From positions 1,984,001 to 2,048,000 of the forward strand of contig NZ_FSRA01000002.1 in the NCBI RefSeq assembly GCF_900129465.1: 64,000 nucleotides of DNA. Direction: 5' to 3'. The position numbers and the translations under genes are program-made. Below the pieces are notes generated by a model. It was given only the letters and a program-made list of their open reading frames with translations. It did no database searches and was not told the origin of the DNA. The first letter of the stretch is position 1. Every line of letters begins with the position of its first letter. The stretch is from Chitinophaga niabensis (lineage in GTDB: Bacteria > Bacteroidota > Bacteroidia > Chitinophagales > Chitinophagaceae). Shown here piece after piece: positions 1 through 8,846 of the stretch.

Positions 1-1629
1 AAACTCGCCGGCTGCATTCAGGGTTTCTACAGCCTCTGTTACGAAAAGGCGGCCTGCAAGGTTTACTTCTTCCTGGTTATTCTTTTCAACGTTAGTACCT
101 ACCATGGCTGCAAGGTTATGCACCTTGTTGAAGTTCTTCTGGTAGCTAAGGTAAAGGTTACCCTGTGTTCTAACGGGCAGGGCTGTATTATCACTCCCTG
201 TGCTGGCCTGGGGATTACCGGTATCCAGCAGTTTGGAGTTAAAGGTAGTCCTGCGGGTGAGTTCCACATCTGCAGATACGTCTGCGTGCAGTCTCAGTGG
301 TGTGGCTAATTGGAAATCAAACCCCTGATACAGTACGCCTTTGTAGATCTTGGACAGGTCTTTGCGCAGGTACGCTTCTGCTATCGGGTTCCGGCGTCCA
401 CCGTTGTTATAGATGAAACTACCGTCCGGTAAGTATAATGCCATGCCGGGAGGGCGTTGCAGGGCTTGCCTGATCACGTTCCCTTCATTGATATTATTCT
501 TGTCCATAAAGCTGAAGTTCAGGCGGGTGGACATGTTGAACCACTTGCTTGGCTTATAGTCTATATTATTACGGAGTGTGAGGCGTTTAGCATAACTTCT
601 CAGCACAATTCCCTGGTCATCCAGGTATTGAAGGCTACTGAAGAAGTTGAGGTTTTTGTTACCACCACTGATACCGAGGTCTATCTGGTTCCTTACTGCG
701 GTTTGTGTGATGAGCTTCTGGTAATCGTTATCCGCATTCCTGGCAAAGGAAGTGGAATCGTCTGGTTTAGGGTCCAGGCCAATATTACCTCTGCGGTCGA
801 ACATTTGCCTTTCCAGGCGGTTAGCCTGCGGCACCCTGTTAGAGAGTTTGCTGTAACTTCTCAGGTAGTTCAGGTCTATTTTGGGTTTACCATCATCACC
901 GCGTTTAGTGGTGATAATAATAACACCGTTGGCAGAACGGGAACCATAGATGGCTGCAGACGCGGCATCTTTCAGGATCTCAATAGACTGAATGTCGTTT
1001 GGATTGATCGCATTGATGTTATCCATGGTTACACCATCCACAATATAAAGTGGCCTTACACCACCATCAGAGAGCGTGGAGAGACCACGAACAGTGATGT
1101 CCTGATCTTCCCCCGGCGCACCGGAATTACTCATTACACGTACACCAGGTGCAGCACCCTGTATCGCATCGAAAATAGATACGGGTTGTTTTTCTTCAAT
1201 TGCTTTGGCGGAGATGGAACTGATAGCACCGGTTACATCTCTTTTCTTTTGCGTACCATATCCTACCACCACTACATCGTTGAGGGTGGATACGTTTTCC
1301 AGCAGTGTTACATCAATGGTTGTACGCGGACCAACGGTTTCTTCCTTTGTGGTAAAACCGGTAAAGGAGAAAACGAGTACATCTGTTTTTTCCGCTTGAA
1401 TGGAAAAACGCCCCAGGTCGCTGGTGGCTACTCCTTTTTTGGTGCCTTTGACCATTACGGTCACTCCGGGAAGGGAATTTCCTGTTGCATCTTTTACCGT
1501 TCCTTCCACTTTTACAGCTTGTGCAAACGTTACCATACTACACAATAAAAAAAGAAAGAAGAGGCAGAAGGGTAAAAGCCATTTCCTGGCGTGGGAAATG
1601 CAGGCTGATACGCTTGTTTGTTGTTTCAT
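1..1629 (-). CDS. SusC/RagA family TonB-linked outer membrane protein (3' part beyond window)
   Basis: Outer-membrane receptor that imports glycans or other large nutrients, normally with a SusD lipoprotein partner. About 543 codons are visible, starting at the ATG whose complement is 1627-1629 and running open through position 1. A hydrophobic signal segment covers about residues 16-37, a carboxypeptidase-regulatory-like domain about 40-115, the SusC signature VVVVGYGTQKK is at about 119-129, then the plug domain (IVDGV near 196) and the first barrel strands. The C-terminal barrel and any susD gene lie outside the window. A LacI-like operator lies 298 bases upstream. The family is clear; the substrate cannot be told. 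Confidence 0.95.
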   Translation of the reverse strand, partial: MKQQTSVSACISHARKWLLPFCLFFLFLLCSMVTFAQAVKVEGTVKDATGNSLPGVTVMVKGTKKGVATSDLGRFSIQAEKTDVLVFSFTGFTTKEETVGPRTTIDVTLLENVSTLNDVVVVGYGTQKKRDVTGAISSISAKAIEEKQPVSIFDAIQGAAPGVRVMSNSGAPGEDQDITVRGLSTLSDGGVRPLYIVDGVTMDNINAINPNDIQSIEILKDAASAAIYGSRSANGVIIITTKRGDDGKPKIDLNYLRSYSKLSNRVPQANRLERQMFDRRGNIGLDPKPDDSTSFARNADNDYQKLITQTAVRNQIDLGISGGNKNLNFFSSLQYLDDQGIVLRSYAKRLTLRNNIDYKPSKWFNMSTRLNFSFMDKNNINEGNVIRQALQRPPGMALYLPDGSFIYNNGGRRNPIAEAYLRKDLSKIYKGVLYQGFDFQLATPLRLHADVSADVELTRRTTFNSKLLDTGNPQASTGSDNTALPVRTQGNLYLSYQKNFNKVHNLAAMVGTNVEKNNQEEVNLAGRLFVTEAVETLNAAGEF

Positions 1630-2272
1630 AATGGGAATCATTTAAAAATTTAATATGCACCCGGAACCCTGGGTGGGCACATACAGAGAATTGACGATCG
1701 CGTTTGATTGATTTCCGTATATCCGTTGCTGGATACGTATAGAGACCTTTTAAATTCTGATTGCTACAGGAGAAGTACTAACAGTTGTTTTTTTGTTGAA
1801 TAAAAGTGTTGGTTGTGGAAAGTAATAAATCATTCATGACGTGTTTTTTAAAGTAAAAGAAATAGCAGGCCGATCTTTATGTTGTCAGCAGAATACCATT
1901 TGCATACTATATAACCTTGACAAATGATGCAAACGATTGCATAGATATTCAAAAAAAAGGATTTGTAACTGTCCTATAAAGGAGCAACACACCTGGAAAA
2001 AAGTAATTTTTTGGATTGTTTGAATCTCAATTGCCCTGGTTTAATTCAAATAAAAGTCAGTTTCATAACATGCTATAGGACTTAAAAACGGTTCTTAGTT
2101 CGCATCTTATTTCATGATTGTGGAAACTTGCCTATTCAATTATAAATTTCCTGTTTTTAGGCAAGATTAACTAGTTTCATTTTCCCTATTCCTTATACTT
2201 TTTTGACCTAAAAATGTGCATTTGCCGCATTAGCAGGGGATTGTGTACAATTCACACAGTGCTGGGGCAAAT
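1630..2272. other. Intergenic leader region of the SusC gene
   Basis: About 640 bases without a credible gene. It holds the long AT-rich leader of the leftward SusC gene, an imperfect inverted repeat around 1712-1742 (TATCC and GGATA arms), and the LacI-like palindrome listed separately. The part from about 1950 to 2270 shows no feature I can name. Confidence 0.6.
1927..1942. promoter_or_regulatory. LacI-family-like operator upstream of SusC
   Basis: ATGCAAACGATTGCAT has six perfectly paired outer bases on each side of a central CG, 14 of 16 positions symmetric. This matches the usual layout of LacI/GalR-family operators, a common regulator type for SusC/SusD loci. The site lies upstream of the leftward SusC gene in a long leader. 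No lacI-type gene is in the window, so the regulator is inferred. Confidence 0.45.
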
Positions 2273-2311
2273 AAAAAGCCCGTTGTGCATGAATAGCACA
2301 ACGGGCTTTTT
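2273..2311 (-). terminator. Terminator of the DUF1080 gene
   Basis: A perfect 16-base hairpin (arms 2273-2288 and 2296-2311) with a 7-base loop; the stem carries GCCCGTTGTGC and ends in five A/T pairs that give a U-tract on either strand. It lies 15 bases past the stop of the leftward gene. Confidence 0.9.
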
Positions 2312-2325
2312 ATTTTCAGGCAAGA

Positions 2326-2931
2326 TTATTTTATTTCTTTGATCTTAATGTTTTTCCAGCGCACTTTGATGCCGCCGCCGGAGTGGATCTGTAAAGCAAC
2401 CTGGCCTTCTTTGGCACCGATCTTTTCATCATCGAGTGTGATCATTTCCACACCATTAAGGTAAGTGGTTACGTTGTTGCCTTTCACCACCACCTTCATG
2501 GTATTCCATTCACCCATTTTCAGGTTCTTATCCTTTTCTGCTGCGGGTTTGATCAACCAGCCACGGCCATAGGATTCATAGATACCGCCGGTATTGGAAC
2601 CGGGAGGTGCTACTTCAGCCTGCCAGCCGGATATTTTGGTGCCTTCCAGTGAAGAGTGGAAGAATACGCCGCTATTACCATTGGCTTCCTGTTTAAAATC
2701 AACGGTAAGTTCAAAATCCTTGAAAGTTTTATCTGTGGCGAGGTAACCGTATTCTTTATCTGGACCGCTTTCGCAGATCAGTTCACCTTTTTCAACATAC
2801 CATTTTTCTGTTCCGTGGATCTTCCATCCATCGAGGTTTTTACCATTGAACAGTTTTTGCTGCTTTTGTGCAAAGGCGGTGCTGACAGATAATAAGGTCA
2901 GCACAGCGAGTGTCAAGATTCTTCTTTTCAT
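2326..2931 (-). CDS. DUF1080 (3-keto-disaccharide hydrolase-like) secreted protein
   Basis: A 201-residue exported protein made of one DUF1080 domain, a concanavalin-like beta sandwich found in many Bacteroidota and Planctomycetes proteins and linked to sugar hydrolysis (3-keto-glycosides). The reading frame is open further upstream to 3033, but the start at 2931 gives a clean signal peptide (MKRRILTLAVLTLLSVSTAFAQ), and the extra part would run across the terminator of rny. The domain begins with LFNGKNLDGWKI and contains the typical SGVFFHS and GGIYE stretches. It stands alone between two terminators. Catalytic activity is inferred from the family only. Confidence 0.85.
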   Translation of the reverse strand: MKRRILTLAVLTLLSVSTAFAQKQQKLFNGKNLDGWKIHGTEKWYVEKGELICESGPDKEYGYLATDKTFKDFELTVDFKQEANGNSGVFFHSSLEGTKISGWQAEVAPPGSNTGGIYESYGRGWLIKPAAEKDKNLKMGEWNTMKVVVKGNNVTTYLNGVEMITLDDEKIGAKEGQVALQIHSGGGIKVRWKNIKIKEIK

Positions 2932-2970
2932 ACAACTGTAGCGTTTTTTAATGGCTTGTAAGATAAATAA

Positions 2971-3000
2971 AAACGCCGCAATTTTTTGGTTGCGGCGTTT
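2971..3000 (-). terminator. Terminator of rny
   Basis: Hairpin with 11-base arms AAACGCCGCAA (2971-2981) and TTGCGGCGTTT (2990-3000), followed on the minus strand by a T-rich run. It is placed 22 bases past the rny stop. Confidence 0.85.
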
Positions 3001-3022
3001 GAAAATATGTATAACGAAATAA

Positions 3023-4582
3023 TTATCTCGCAACGTTCACGGCCCTGCGTTCACGGATCACCGTTACTTTGATCTGGCCGGGATATTGCATTTCGTTTTG
3101 GATCTTATTGGCAATTTCAAAACTGAGGCGGTCTGCATCACCATCCGTTACTTTTTCGCTTTCCACGATCACGCGCAGTTCGCGGCCTGCCTGGATAGCG
3201 TATGCTTTTTCAACACCATCGTATGCCATGGCCAGGTTCTCGAGGTCTTTGATACGTTGCAGGTAACTCTGCATGATCTCACGACGGGCACCAGGGCGTG
3301 CGCCACTGATAGCATCACAAGCCTGAACGATAGGAGAGATCACATAGGCCATTTCCATTTCATCGTGGTGTGCGCCGATAGCGTTCACGATGGCAGGATG
3401 TTCACCATATTTCTCTGCAAGCTTGGCACCTAATAATGCATGGCTCAGTTCAGTTTCTTCATCAGGCACTTTACCAATGTCGTGCAGGAGACCTGCGCGT
3501 TTGGCCAGTTTGGGGTTCAGCCCCAGCTCTGCTGCCATCACGGCGCAAAGGTTGGCGGTTTCTTTGGAGTGCATCAGCAGGTTCTGACCATAAGAAGAAC
3601 GGAAGCGCATTTTACCTACCATGCGTACGAGTTCTTTATGTAAACCATGGATGCCGAGTTCTATTACCGTACGTTCACCGATCTCCATTACCTGTTCTTC
3701 CAGCTGACGTTTGGTCTTTTCCACTACTTCCTCAATGCGGGCAGGGTGGATACGGCCATCCTGAACGAGCCGTTGCAGGCTGAGGCGTGCAATTTCACGG
3801 CGGAGTGGGTCGAAGGAAGACAGTACGATAGCTTCAGGGGTATCGTCTACAATGAGGTCAACTCCGGTAGCAGCTTCGATGGCACGGATGTTACGGCCTT
3901 CCCTTCCAATGATCTGGCCTTTTATTTCATCACTTTCCAGGTTGAATACGGTAATGGCATTCTCGATGGTCTGTTCTGCGGCAGTACGCTGAATAGATTG
4001 TATGATGATCTTTTTGGCTTCTTTGTTGGCTTTTGTTTTAGCATCCTCGATGATCTCCTGGATGTGGCTGAGCGCTTGTGAGCGGGCTTCTTCCTTGAGG
4101 CTTTCCACCAGTTGGTGTTTGGCTTCTTCCGCAGTGAGGGCTGCTACTTTTTCGAGGCGGCGGATATGCTCTTCCTGGTGTTTTTCCAGTTCGGAGCGTT
4201 TGATGTTCACGAGCTCGATCTGACGGCCTAAATTTTCCTTAATTACTTCATTTTCAGCAACTTGCTTTGTTATTTGTTCGTTTTTAAGGTTGAGGCTCTG
4301 TTCTTTTTGTTTGATGCGGTTTTCAGATTCTGCAATCTTCTGGGTACGCTGCATGGCTTCTTTGTCATGCTCCGACTTCATCTGAAGGTATTTCTCCTTG
4401 GCTTCCAGCAATTTATCTTTCTTAAGATTTTCGGCGGTGAGTTGTCCTTCTGAAATGATCCTCCTGGCCTGTTCTTCAGCTTCCTGGACTTTCTTCTGGG
4501 TATTTTTAGCAAAGATCACTTTCCCAAGCAGTATACCTATAACCAGAGCGGCGGCGCCCACTATTATAGCGATTGTCTCCAT
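3023..4582 (-). CDS. rny: Ribonuclease Y
   Basis: Membrane-anchored endoribonuclease that starts mRNA decay. The 519 residues show the full family architecture: one transmembrane helix (about 5-23), a long coiled coil (about 28-195), a KH RNA-binding domain with IIGREGRNI near 224-232, and an HD phosphohydrolase domain with the metal-binding HD pair in LLHDIGK near 365-371. The length is normal. It lies 159 bases downstream of zapA on the same strand. The intervening leader contains a short imperfect hairpin (4624-4644). Confidence 0.97.
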   Translation of the reverse strand: METIAIIVGAAALVIGILLGKVIFAKNTQKKVQEAEEQARRIISEGQLTAENLKKDKLLEAKEKYLQMKSEHDKEAMQRTQKIAESENRIKQKEQSLNLKNEQITKQVAENEVIKENLGRQIELVNIKRSELEKHQEEHIRRLEKVAALTAEEAKHQLVESLKEEARSQALSHIQEIIEDAKTKANKEAKKIIIQSIQRTAAEQTIENAITVFNLESDEIKGQIIGREGRNIRAIEAATGVDLIVDDTPEAIVLSSFDPLRREIARLSLQRLVQDGRIHPARIEEVVEKTKRQLEEQVMEIGERTVIELGIHGLHKELVRMVGKMRFRSSYGQNLLMHSKETANLCAVMAAELGLNPKLAKRAGLLHDIGKVPDEETELSHALLGAKLAEKYGEHPAIVNAIGAHHDEMEMAYVISPIVQACDAISGARPGARREIMQSYLQRIKDLENLAMAYDGVEKAYAIQAGRELRVIVESEKVTDGDADRLSFEIANKIQNEMQYPGQIKVTVIRERRAVNVAR

Positions 4583-4741
4583 ATTTCAATTAGATTTAAA
4601 AGTATTTATAATTAACGTCCCTGGCCCATTTCAGCGAATTGGGCGAAAGCCGACCCGCGAAAATAACAAAAAAAAGGCAGGAAAGTACCAGAGAGGTTGT
4701 GATAATGAATTATTTAGGAATTAAAGATGCACTGGTAACAG

Positions 4742-5035
4742 CTATTTCAGGTGTTCATCCAATAGATTGTCAAGGTGTTGCAGCTTTTCCCGGAGGAAAG
4801 GAGCTACTTCTGCCTGGGCTTGTCCTCCAAGCGTGGCAGGGTGGGTGGCGTACATGATGAGGGCCATGGCAATATAATCCTGGATATCTTTTCCGGCATA
4901 GGCGGCTTTGAACTCAATGATCTTGTCGTTCACTTCCTTCATGACCCTTCTTACGGCTTCTTCTTCTTCCGTGCGGATCTTGATGCGGTAAGTACGGTCG
5001 GCTACTACTATATTAACGGGTATGAGTGTTTCCAT
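4742..5035 (-). CDS. zapA: Cell division protein ZapA
   Basis: A 97-residue protein of the ZapA family, which binds FtsZ filaments and stabilises the Z ring. The N-terminal half has the ZapA head (VNIVVADRTYRIKI and EEEAVRRVMKEVNDKI), and the C-terminal half is a predicted helix ending in KLQHLDNLLDEHLK. Length is typical. It is transcribed toward rny. The pheT/coiled-coil genes that would normally precede it are separated from it by the rightward toxin-antitoxin pair. Confidence 0.9.
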   Translation of the reverse strand: METLIPVNIVVADRTYRIKIRTEEEEAVRRVMKEVNDKIIEFKAAYAGKDIQDYIAMALIMYATHPATLGGQAQAEVAPFLREKLQHLDNLLDEHLK

Positions 5036-5134
5036 TGTTAGTGACGTGTTGGTGTACTTTACAAATGTAATAAAAGCAAACGGTGTGGAAAGATTGATAA
5101 CAGGATTTTCATATTGATAAAGGCCCGCGCAAAT

Positions 5135-5656
5135 ATGTGCATATATTTACGTGCTAAAAATTATTACTTACTAAACCAGAAATTTGTGACGCGATCGGGA
5201 AATAACCGCAGGGCGAAGAAAGTTGTGCCAACTTCCAGCGCCAGTAACCTGTTTGATGATTATGAACAGGTAGCCAATCTACATGCTGTTTTGTTTACAG
5301 TAAAAGAGAATTTTGTAAAGGCGGGCATTACAAAGGCCCAGTTAACCCGTTTGAAGAATGTGCTGGGTGTTGACTACTTTACCCTGAGTAGCATGCTGGC
5401 CATTACGGAACGTACCATTCACATGAAAAAGGAGGAAGAAACATTCAGCCATATTATCAGCGACCGGCTGATGGCCATTGCGGAGCTGTATAGTTATGGC
5501 TACAAGGTTTTTGGCGATCGGGAACGTTTTAACACCTGGATGAAATTGCCGAACAGGTATTTCCATGGCAGGACCCCGATTGAGTTAATGGATACGCAAG
5601 GGGGAGCAAGAGAGGTAAGGCATGAAATTCAACGCTTTGAGGTAGGCACATTCTGA
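5135..5656 (+). CDS. ParS/Xre-like antitoxin of a RES toxin module
   Basis: Antitoxin whose C-terminal MbcA/ParS toxin-binding domain (about the last 80 residues, from FSHIISDRLMAIAELY through WMKLPNRYFHGRTPIELM) is the standard partner of RES toxins; the middle holds a short helix-turn-helix-like stretch (LTRLKNVLGVDYFTLSSMLAITERTI). The start is uncertain: ATG 5135, GTG 5186, or a TTG at 5114 are all in frame, and a TATATTTA box at 5142-5149 would favour 5186. It ends 18 bases before the toxin gene. Confidence 0.85.
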   Translation: MCIYLRAKNYYLLNQKFVTRSGNNRRAKKVVPTSSASNLFDDYEQVANLHAVLFTVKENFVKAGITKAQLTRLKNVLGVDYFTLSSMLAITERTIHMKKEEETFSHIISDRLMAIAELYSYGYKVFGDRERFNTWMKLPNRYFHGRTPIELMDTQGGAREVRHEIQRFEVGTF

Positions 5657-5674
5657 AAATAACTATATTCAAGT

Positions 5675-6112
5675 ATGCTTTTATATAGACTTAGCACAAA
5701 AGAATGGCAGGATGACCTCAATGGCGAAAGCGGCAGACTGGTGGACAACTTTTGGACGAACGCAGGGAATCCCTGCATATATGTACATAGTTCTGTGGCA
5801 AATTGCCTGATGGAAAACCGGATGTATTATACCATGGGGGAACTGAACCCCGAAATGGTAATGGTAGAATATGAGGTGCCGGAGGGTAGTTTGCAGGTAT
5901 TTGAGGAAGAACAATTGCCGGAAGATTGGCGGAACGACAGGAAACCATCTATTGCCAGGAATTTCGGAACGCTGCGGTTACAGGCAAGGGAAACATTGCT
6001 GATGGCCTTCCCTTCTGTGATCATGACAGGGCAACTGGTGTATCTCATTAACCCCATACACCCTCTTATGAAAGAAGTGAGGATCACCCGCATTTTTAAA
6101 CCGCTGCATTAA
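5675..6112 (+). CDS. RES-domain toxin
   Basis: A 145-residue RES-family protein. Known RES toxins degrade NAD+ and stop growth unless bound by the ParS-type antitoxin. The conserved arginine is in LLYRLS at residue 5, with the serine/glutamate region around YVHSSVANCLMENRMYY. The PxxxLMEVRI-like C-terminal strand (HPLMKEVRITRIF) is also typical. It is complete and follows its antitoxin directly. Its TAA overlaps the stop of the convergent coiled-coil gene by four bases. Confidence 0.88.
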   Translation: MLLYRLSTKEWQDDLNGESGRLVDNFWTNAGNPCIYVHSSVANCLMENRMYYTMGELNPEMVMVEYEVPEGSLQVFEEEQLPEDWRNDRKPSIARNFGTLRLQARETLLMAFPSVIMTGQLVYLINPIHPLMKEVRITRIFKPLH

Positions 6113-6414
6113 GAATTCAACAGGGCAATACAGCGGTCAATTTCCTTGATATAATCATTGATCTTCCCCCGGACTTCCTTGCGGAAGGCATCTTCGTCTT
6201 CTGATAAGTTGGCGCCCTGGGTAACAGTGGCTATCCGGGTGAGCTTTAATTTCTCATCCAGGGAGGCAATATTTTCCTGCTGCCGGTTCAGTTCATTTTG
6301 CTGCTGGACAAGCTGCTCGCGCAGCATAACATTGTCTGCCTGCGATTGCTGAAGTTTTTTGAACAGCTGCTGCAGCTTGTCTTCTATGTTTTGTATGTAC
6401 TGTTCCAGTTCCAT
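6109..6414 (-). CDS. Small coiled-coil protein between pheT and zapA (ZapB-like candidate)
   Basis: A 101-residue soluble protein, almost wholly heptad-repeat coiled coil in residues 1-60, rich in Q, E, L and N, then an acidic linker (NLSEDEDAF) and a last helix (VRGKINDYIKEIDRCIALLNS). It has no recognised catalytic motif. It is translationally coupled to pheT: its ATG overlaps the pheT TAA by one base. Its place next to zapA and its length and composition resemble ZapB-type cell-division coiled coils, but this is inference from position and shape. Confidence 0.75.
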   Translation of the reverse strand: MELEQYIQNIEDKLQQLFKKLQQSQADNVMLREQLVQQQNELNRQQENIASLDEKLKLTRIATVTQGANLSEDEDAFRKEVRGKINDYIKEIDRCIALLNS

Positions 6415-8846
6415 TATTTGCGGATCTCCGCCTGTAATTGTGTTTCGAAAGCTTTGATGAGTTTATTCATGAGGGCGTCCGTTTCCTGGTCAGTCAGCGT
6501 TTTCTGTTTGTCCTGGAACGTGAAGCTCACAGCATATGATTTTTTACCTGCGCCGAGTTTTTCACTTTCAAAAACGTCGAACAGGTTGATATGTTGCAGC
6601 AGGGTGGTTTTCACCGAGCGGGCAGTTGTTTCTACGGCCGCAAAGTTCACCTGTTTATCCAATACCAAAGCCAGGTCCCTGCGAACGGCAGGGAATTTGG
6701 CGATCTCTTCGTAGAAGGTATCTTTTGTTTGCAGTTGTTGCAGGATAGTACCCCAGTGGAAATCCGCATACCATACTGCCTGTTTGATATCAAATTCCTT
6801 CAGTTTCTGTGTATTTACACCGCCTAAAACGGCTACCACTTTACCATTCACCGCGATCTCAAATGCAGGTTCCAGGCCATGGACAGTGGCTGTTGCCATT
6901 TCCGCACCCTGTAATCCCAGCACTTGCAGGATGTTTTGTACATATCCTTTAAGGTAATAGAAATCTACGGGCTGTGCTTTGTGCATCCAGGTTTCCGGTA
7001 ATTTCTGACCGGTGAGGTAGAGGCTCAGGTGCTCTGTTTCAGGATAATCGCCTACGGCTTCTTTACGGTAGGTTTTACCGAATTCAAAGAACAGCAGATC
7101 GTCGTTCCGCCTGTTCAGGTTGTAGGCGATCCGCTCCAGGCCTGTTTCCAGCATGGATGGGCGCATGGTGTCCAGGTCGGCACTGAGGCTATTGATCATC
7201 TTCACCAGGGTATCCTGGTCGAGGTGTTTATAATATTGACTGTTGGTGATGGAGTTGGTGAAGATCTCTGAAAATCCATTGCCGGCCAGGTATTCCGCCA
7301 GTTTTTCCTTCACCCGCTCTTTGTCTGGCTGACTCTGGCGGGAAGGCACCATGTTAATGAATTCGGGGATGGGAATATTATCCAGCCCGTCTATCCGCAT
7401 CACTTCTTCCACGATATCTGCGGGAATAGTAATATCCGGTTTATGCAGGGGAACGGATACACGCAGGCCATGGTCCGTTTCTGATTGTATGGTAAAACCA
7501 AGGCTGCAGAGGATATTCTTCACCTTTTCAGGTGCATAGGTATGACCGCTGAGCTTGTTAATGTACTGATAAGTGACATCGATGCTGGCTTGTTCTGAAG
7601 GAAGGGGGTAAACATCTGCTACTTCAGAGGCAGGGGCACCATGTGCCAGTTCGCCGATCAGGGCTACTGCACGTTCCAGGGCAAATGGCGCAAGGCCAAT
7701 ATCCACGCCTTTTTCGAAACGAACGGCTGCGTCTGTACGAAGTCCGTGGCGTACGGATGTTTTGCGGATGCCGGTTGCGCTGAAATGGGCGCTTTCCAGG
7801 AAAATGTTACTGGTGCTGTCTTTCACGCCGGAACTTGCGCCTCCGAAAACACCTGCAATACAAAGCGGGGTATTTTCGCCATCGCAGATCATGAGATCAC
7901 CTTCATCCAGTTTACGTTCTTTGCCGTCTAAGCTCAGGAAAGGCGTGCCGGTAGGGAGGTTCTGGATCACCACTTTACCGCCTTTTATCTCTGCAGCATC
8001 AAATGCATGGAGGGGCTGGCCGGTTTCGTGGAGCACGTAGTTAGTGATGTCTACTATATTATTGATAGGGCGAACGCCGATAGCCTGCAACCGGTGTTGC
8101 ATCCAGGCTGGCGATGGACCTACTTTTACGCCGGTAATGGTTTGGCCGCAATAACGGGGACAGGCTTCGTTGTTCTTCACTTCAACGCCTATCTGTAAAG
8201 CGGTAGCTGCTTTAGTGGCTGCGCTGATGCCAGGGCGGCGAACATGGTAGATCTGTGTATTTTCCTGGTTGTTGAGGAATGCACAAACGTCCCGCGCTAC
8301 ACCGATATGGCTCATGGCATCCATATGGTTAGGGGTCAGGCCTATTTCGAAAACCCAGTCCTGGGCGGGATGGAAGAGTTCAGCAGCTGTTAAACCAGCC
8401 TGCAGGGAAGGGTCCAGTACCAGGATGCCATCGTGGCCCGTTCCCAGGCCAATTTCATCTTCTGCACAGATCATTCCGTTGCTTTCTTCTCCCCGGATCT
8501 TAGCCTTTTTCATGGTCATGGGTTCTCCGGAAGAAGGGTAAATGGTAGTACCAATGGGCGCTACGATCACTTTTTGCCCTACAGCCACATTGGGTGCTCC
8601 GCAGACAATGCTGAGGGGCTCTCCGTTACCTATATTTACTTTGGTGAGGCGTAATTTATCTGCATTGGGGTGTTTTTCCACACTGAGCACTTCTCCCACA
8701 ACAAGGCCCTCAAGGCTGCCCTTCACGCTTTCAAAGCGCTCAAGGCTCTCTACTTCGAGACCTACAGCTGTGAGGATCACAGAAAGTTCATCCGGTGTGG
8801 GTTTTACCGGTAAATAATCACATAACCAATTGTACGAAATTGTCAT
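6414..8846 (-). CDS. pheT: Phenylalanyl-tRNA synthetase beta subunit
   Basis: The 810-residue beta chain of the alpha2-beta2 enzyme that charges tRNA-Phe. The order of domains is standard: N-terminal MTISYNWLCDYL, the tRNA-binding EMAP/OB domain (about 40-150, VVGEVLSVEKHPNADKLRL), B3/B4 editing domain (about 210-400), B5, the catalytic-like core, and the C-terminal anticodon-binding FDX-ACB domain (from about 715, FPAVRRDLALVLDK). The alpha subunit gene is not in this window. A strong hairpin lies in its leader at 8909-8941. Confidence 0.97.
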   Translation of the reverse strand: MTISYNWLCDYLPVKPTPDELSVILTAVGLEVESLERFESVKGSLEGLVVGEVLSVEKHPNADKLRLTKVNIGNGEPLSIVCGAPNVAVGQKVIVAPIGTTIYPSSGEPMTMKKAKIRGEESNGMICAEDEIGLGTGHDGILVLDPSLQAGLTAAELFHPAQDWVFEIGLTPNHMDAMSHIGVARDVCAFLNNQENTQIYHVRRPGISAATKAATALQIGVEVKNNEACPRYCGQTITGVKVGPSPAWMQHRLQAIGVRPINNIVDITNYVLHETGQPLHAFDAAEIKGGKVVIQNLPTGTPFLSLDGKERKLDEGDLMICDGENTPLCIAGVFGGASSGVKDSTSNIFLESAHFSATGIRKTSVRHGLRTDAAVRFEKGVDIGLAPFALERAVALIGELAHGAPASEVADVYPLPSEQASIDVTYQYINKLSGHTYAPEKVKNILCSLGFTIQSETDHGLRVSVPLHKPDITIPADIVEEVMRIDGLDNIPIPEFINMVPSRQSQPDKERVKEKLAEYLAGNGFSEIFTNSITNSQYYKHLDQDTLVKMINSLSADLDTMRPSMLETGLERIAYNLNRRNDDLLFFEFGKTYRKEAVGDYPETEHLSLYLTGQKLPETWMHKAQPVDFYYLKGYVQNILQVLGLQGAEMATATVHGLEPAFEIAVNGKVVAVLGGVNTQKLKEFDIKQAVWYADFHWGTILQQLQTKDTFYEEIAKFPAVRRDLALVLDKQVNFAAVETTARSVKTTLLQHINLFDVFESEKLGAGKKSYAVSFTFQDKQKTLTDQETDALMNKLIKAFETQLQAEIRK

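Noticed and set aside
457..1548. Long plus-strand open frame
   Set aside because: It is the antisense shadow of the SusC gene, whose minus-strand frame shows a full signal peptide, carboxypeptidase-like and plug domains.
4624..4644. Hairpin GCCCA/TGGGC before rny, considered as 6S RNA or leader element
   Set aside because: Only 159 bases are available and the pairing is broken by mismatches; not enough to call an RNA.
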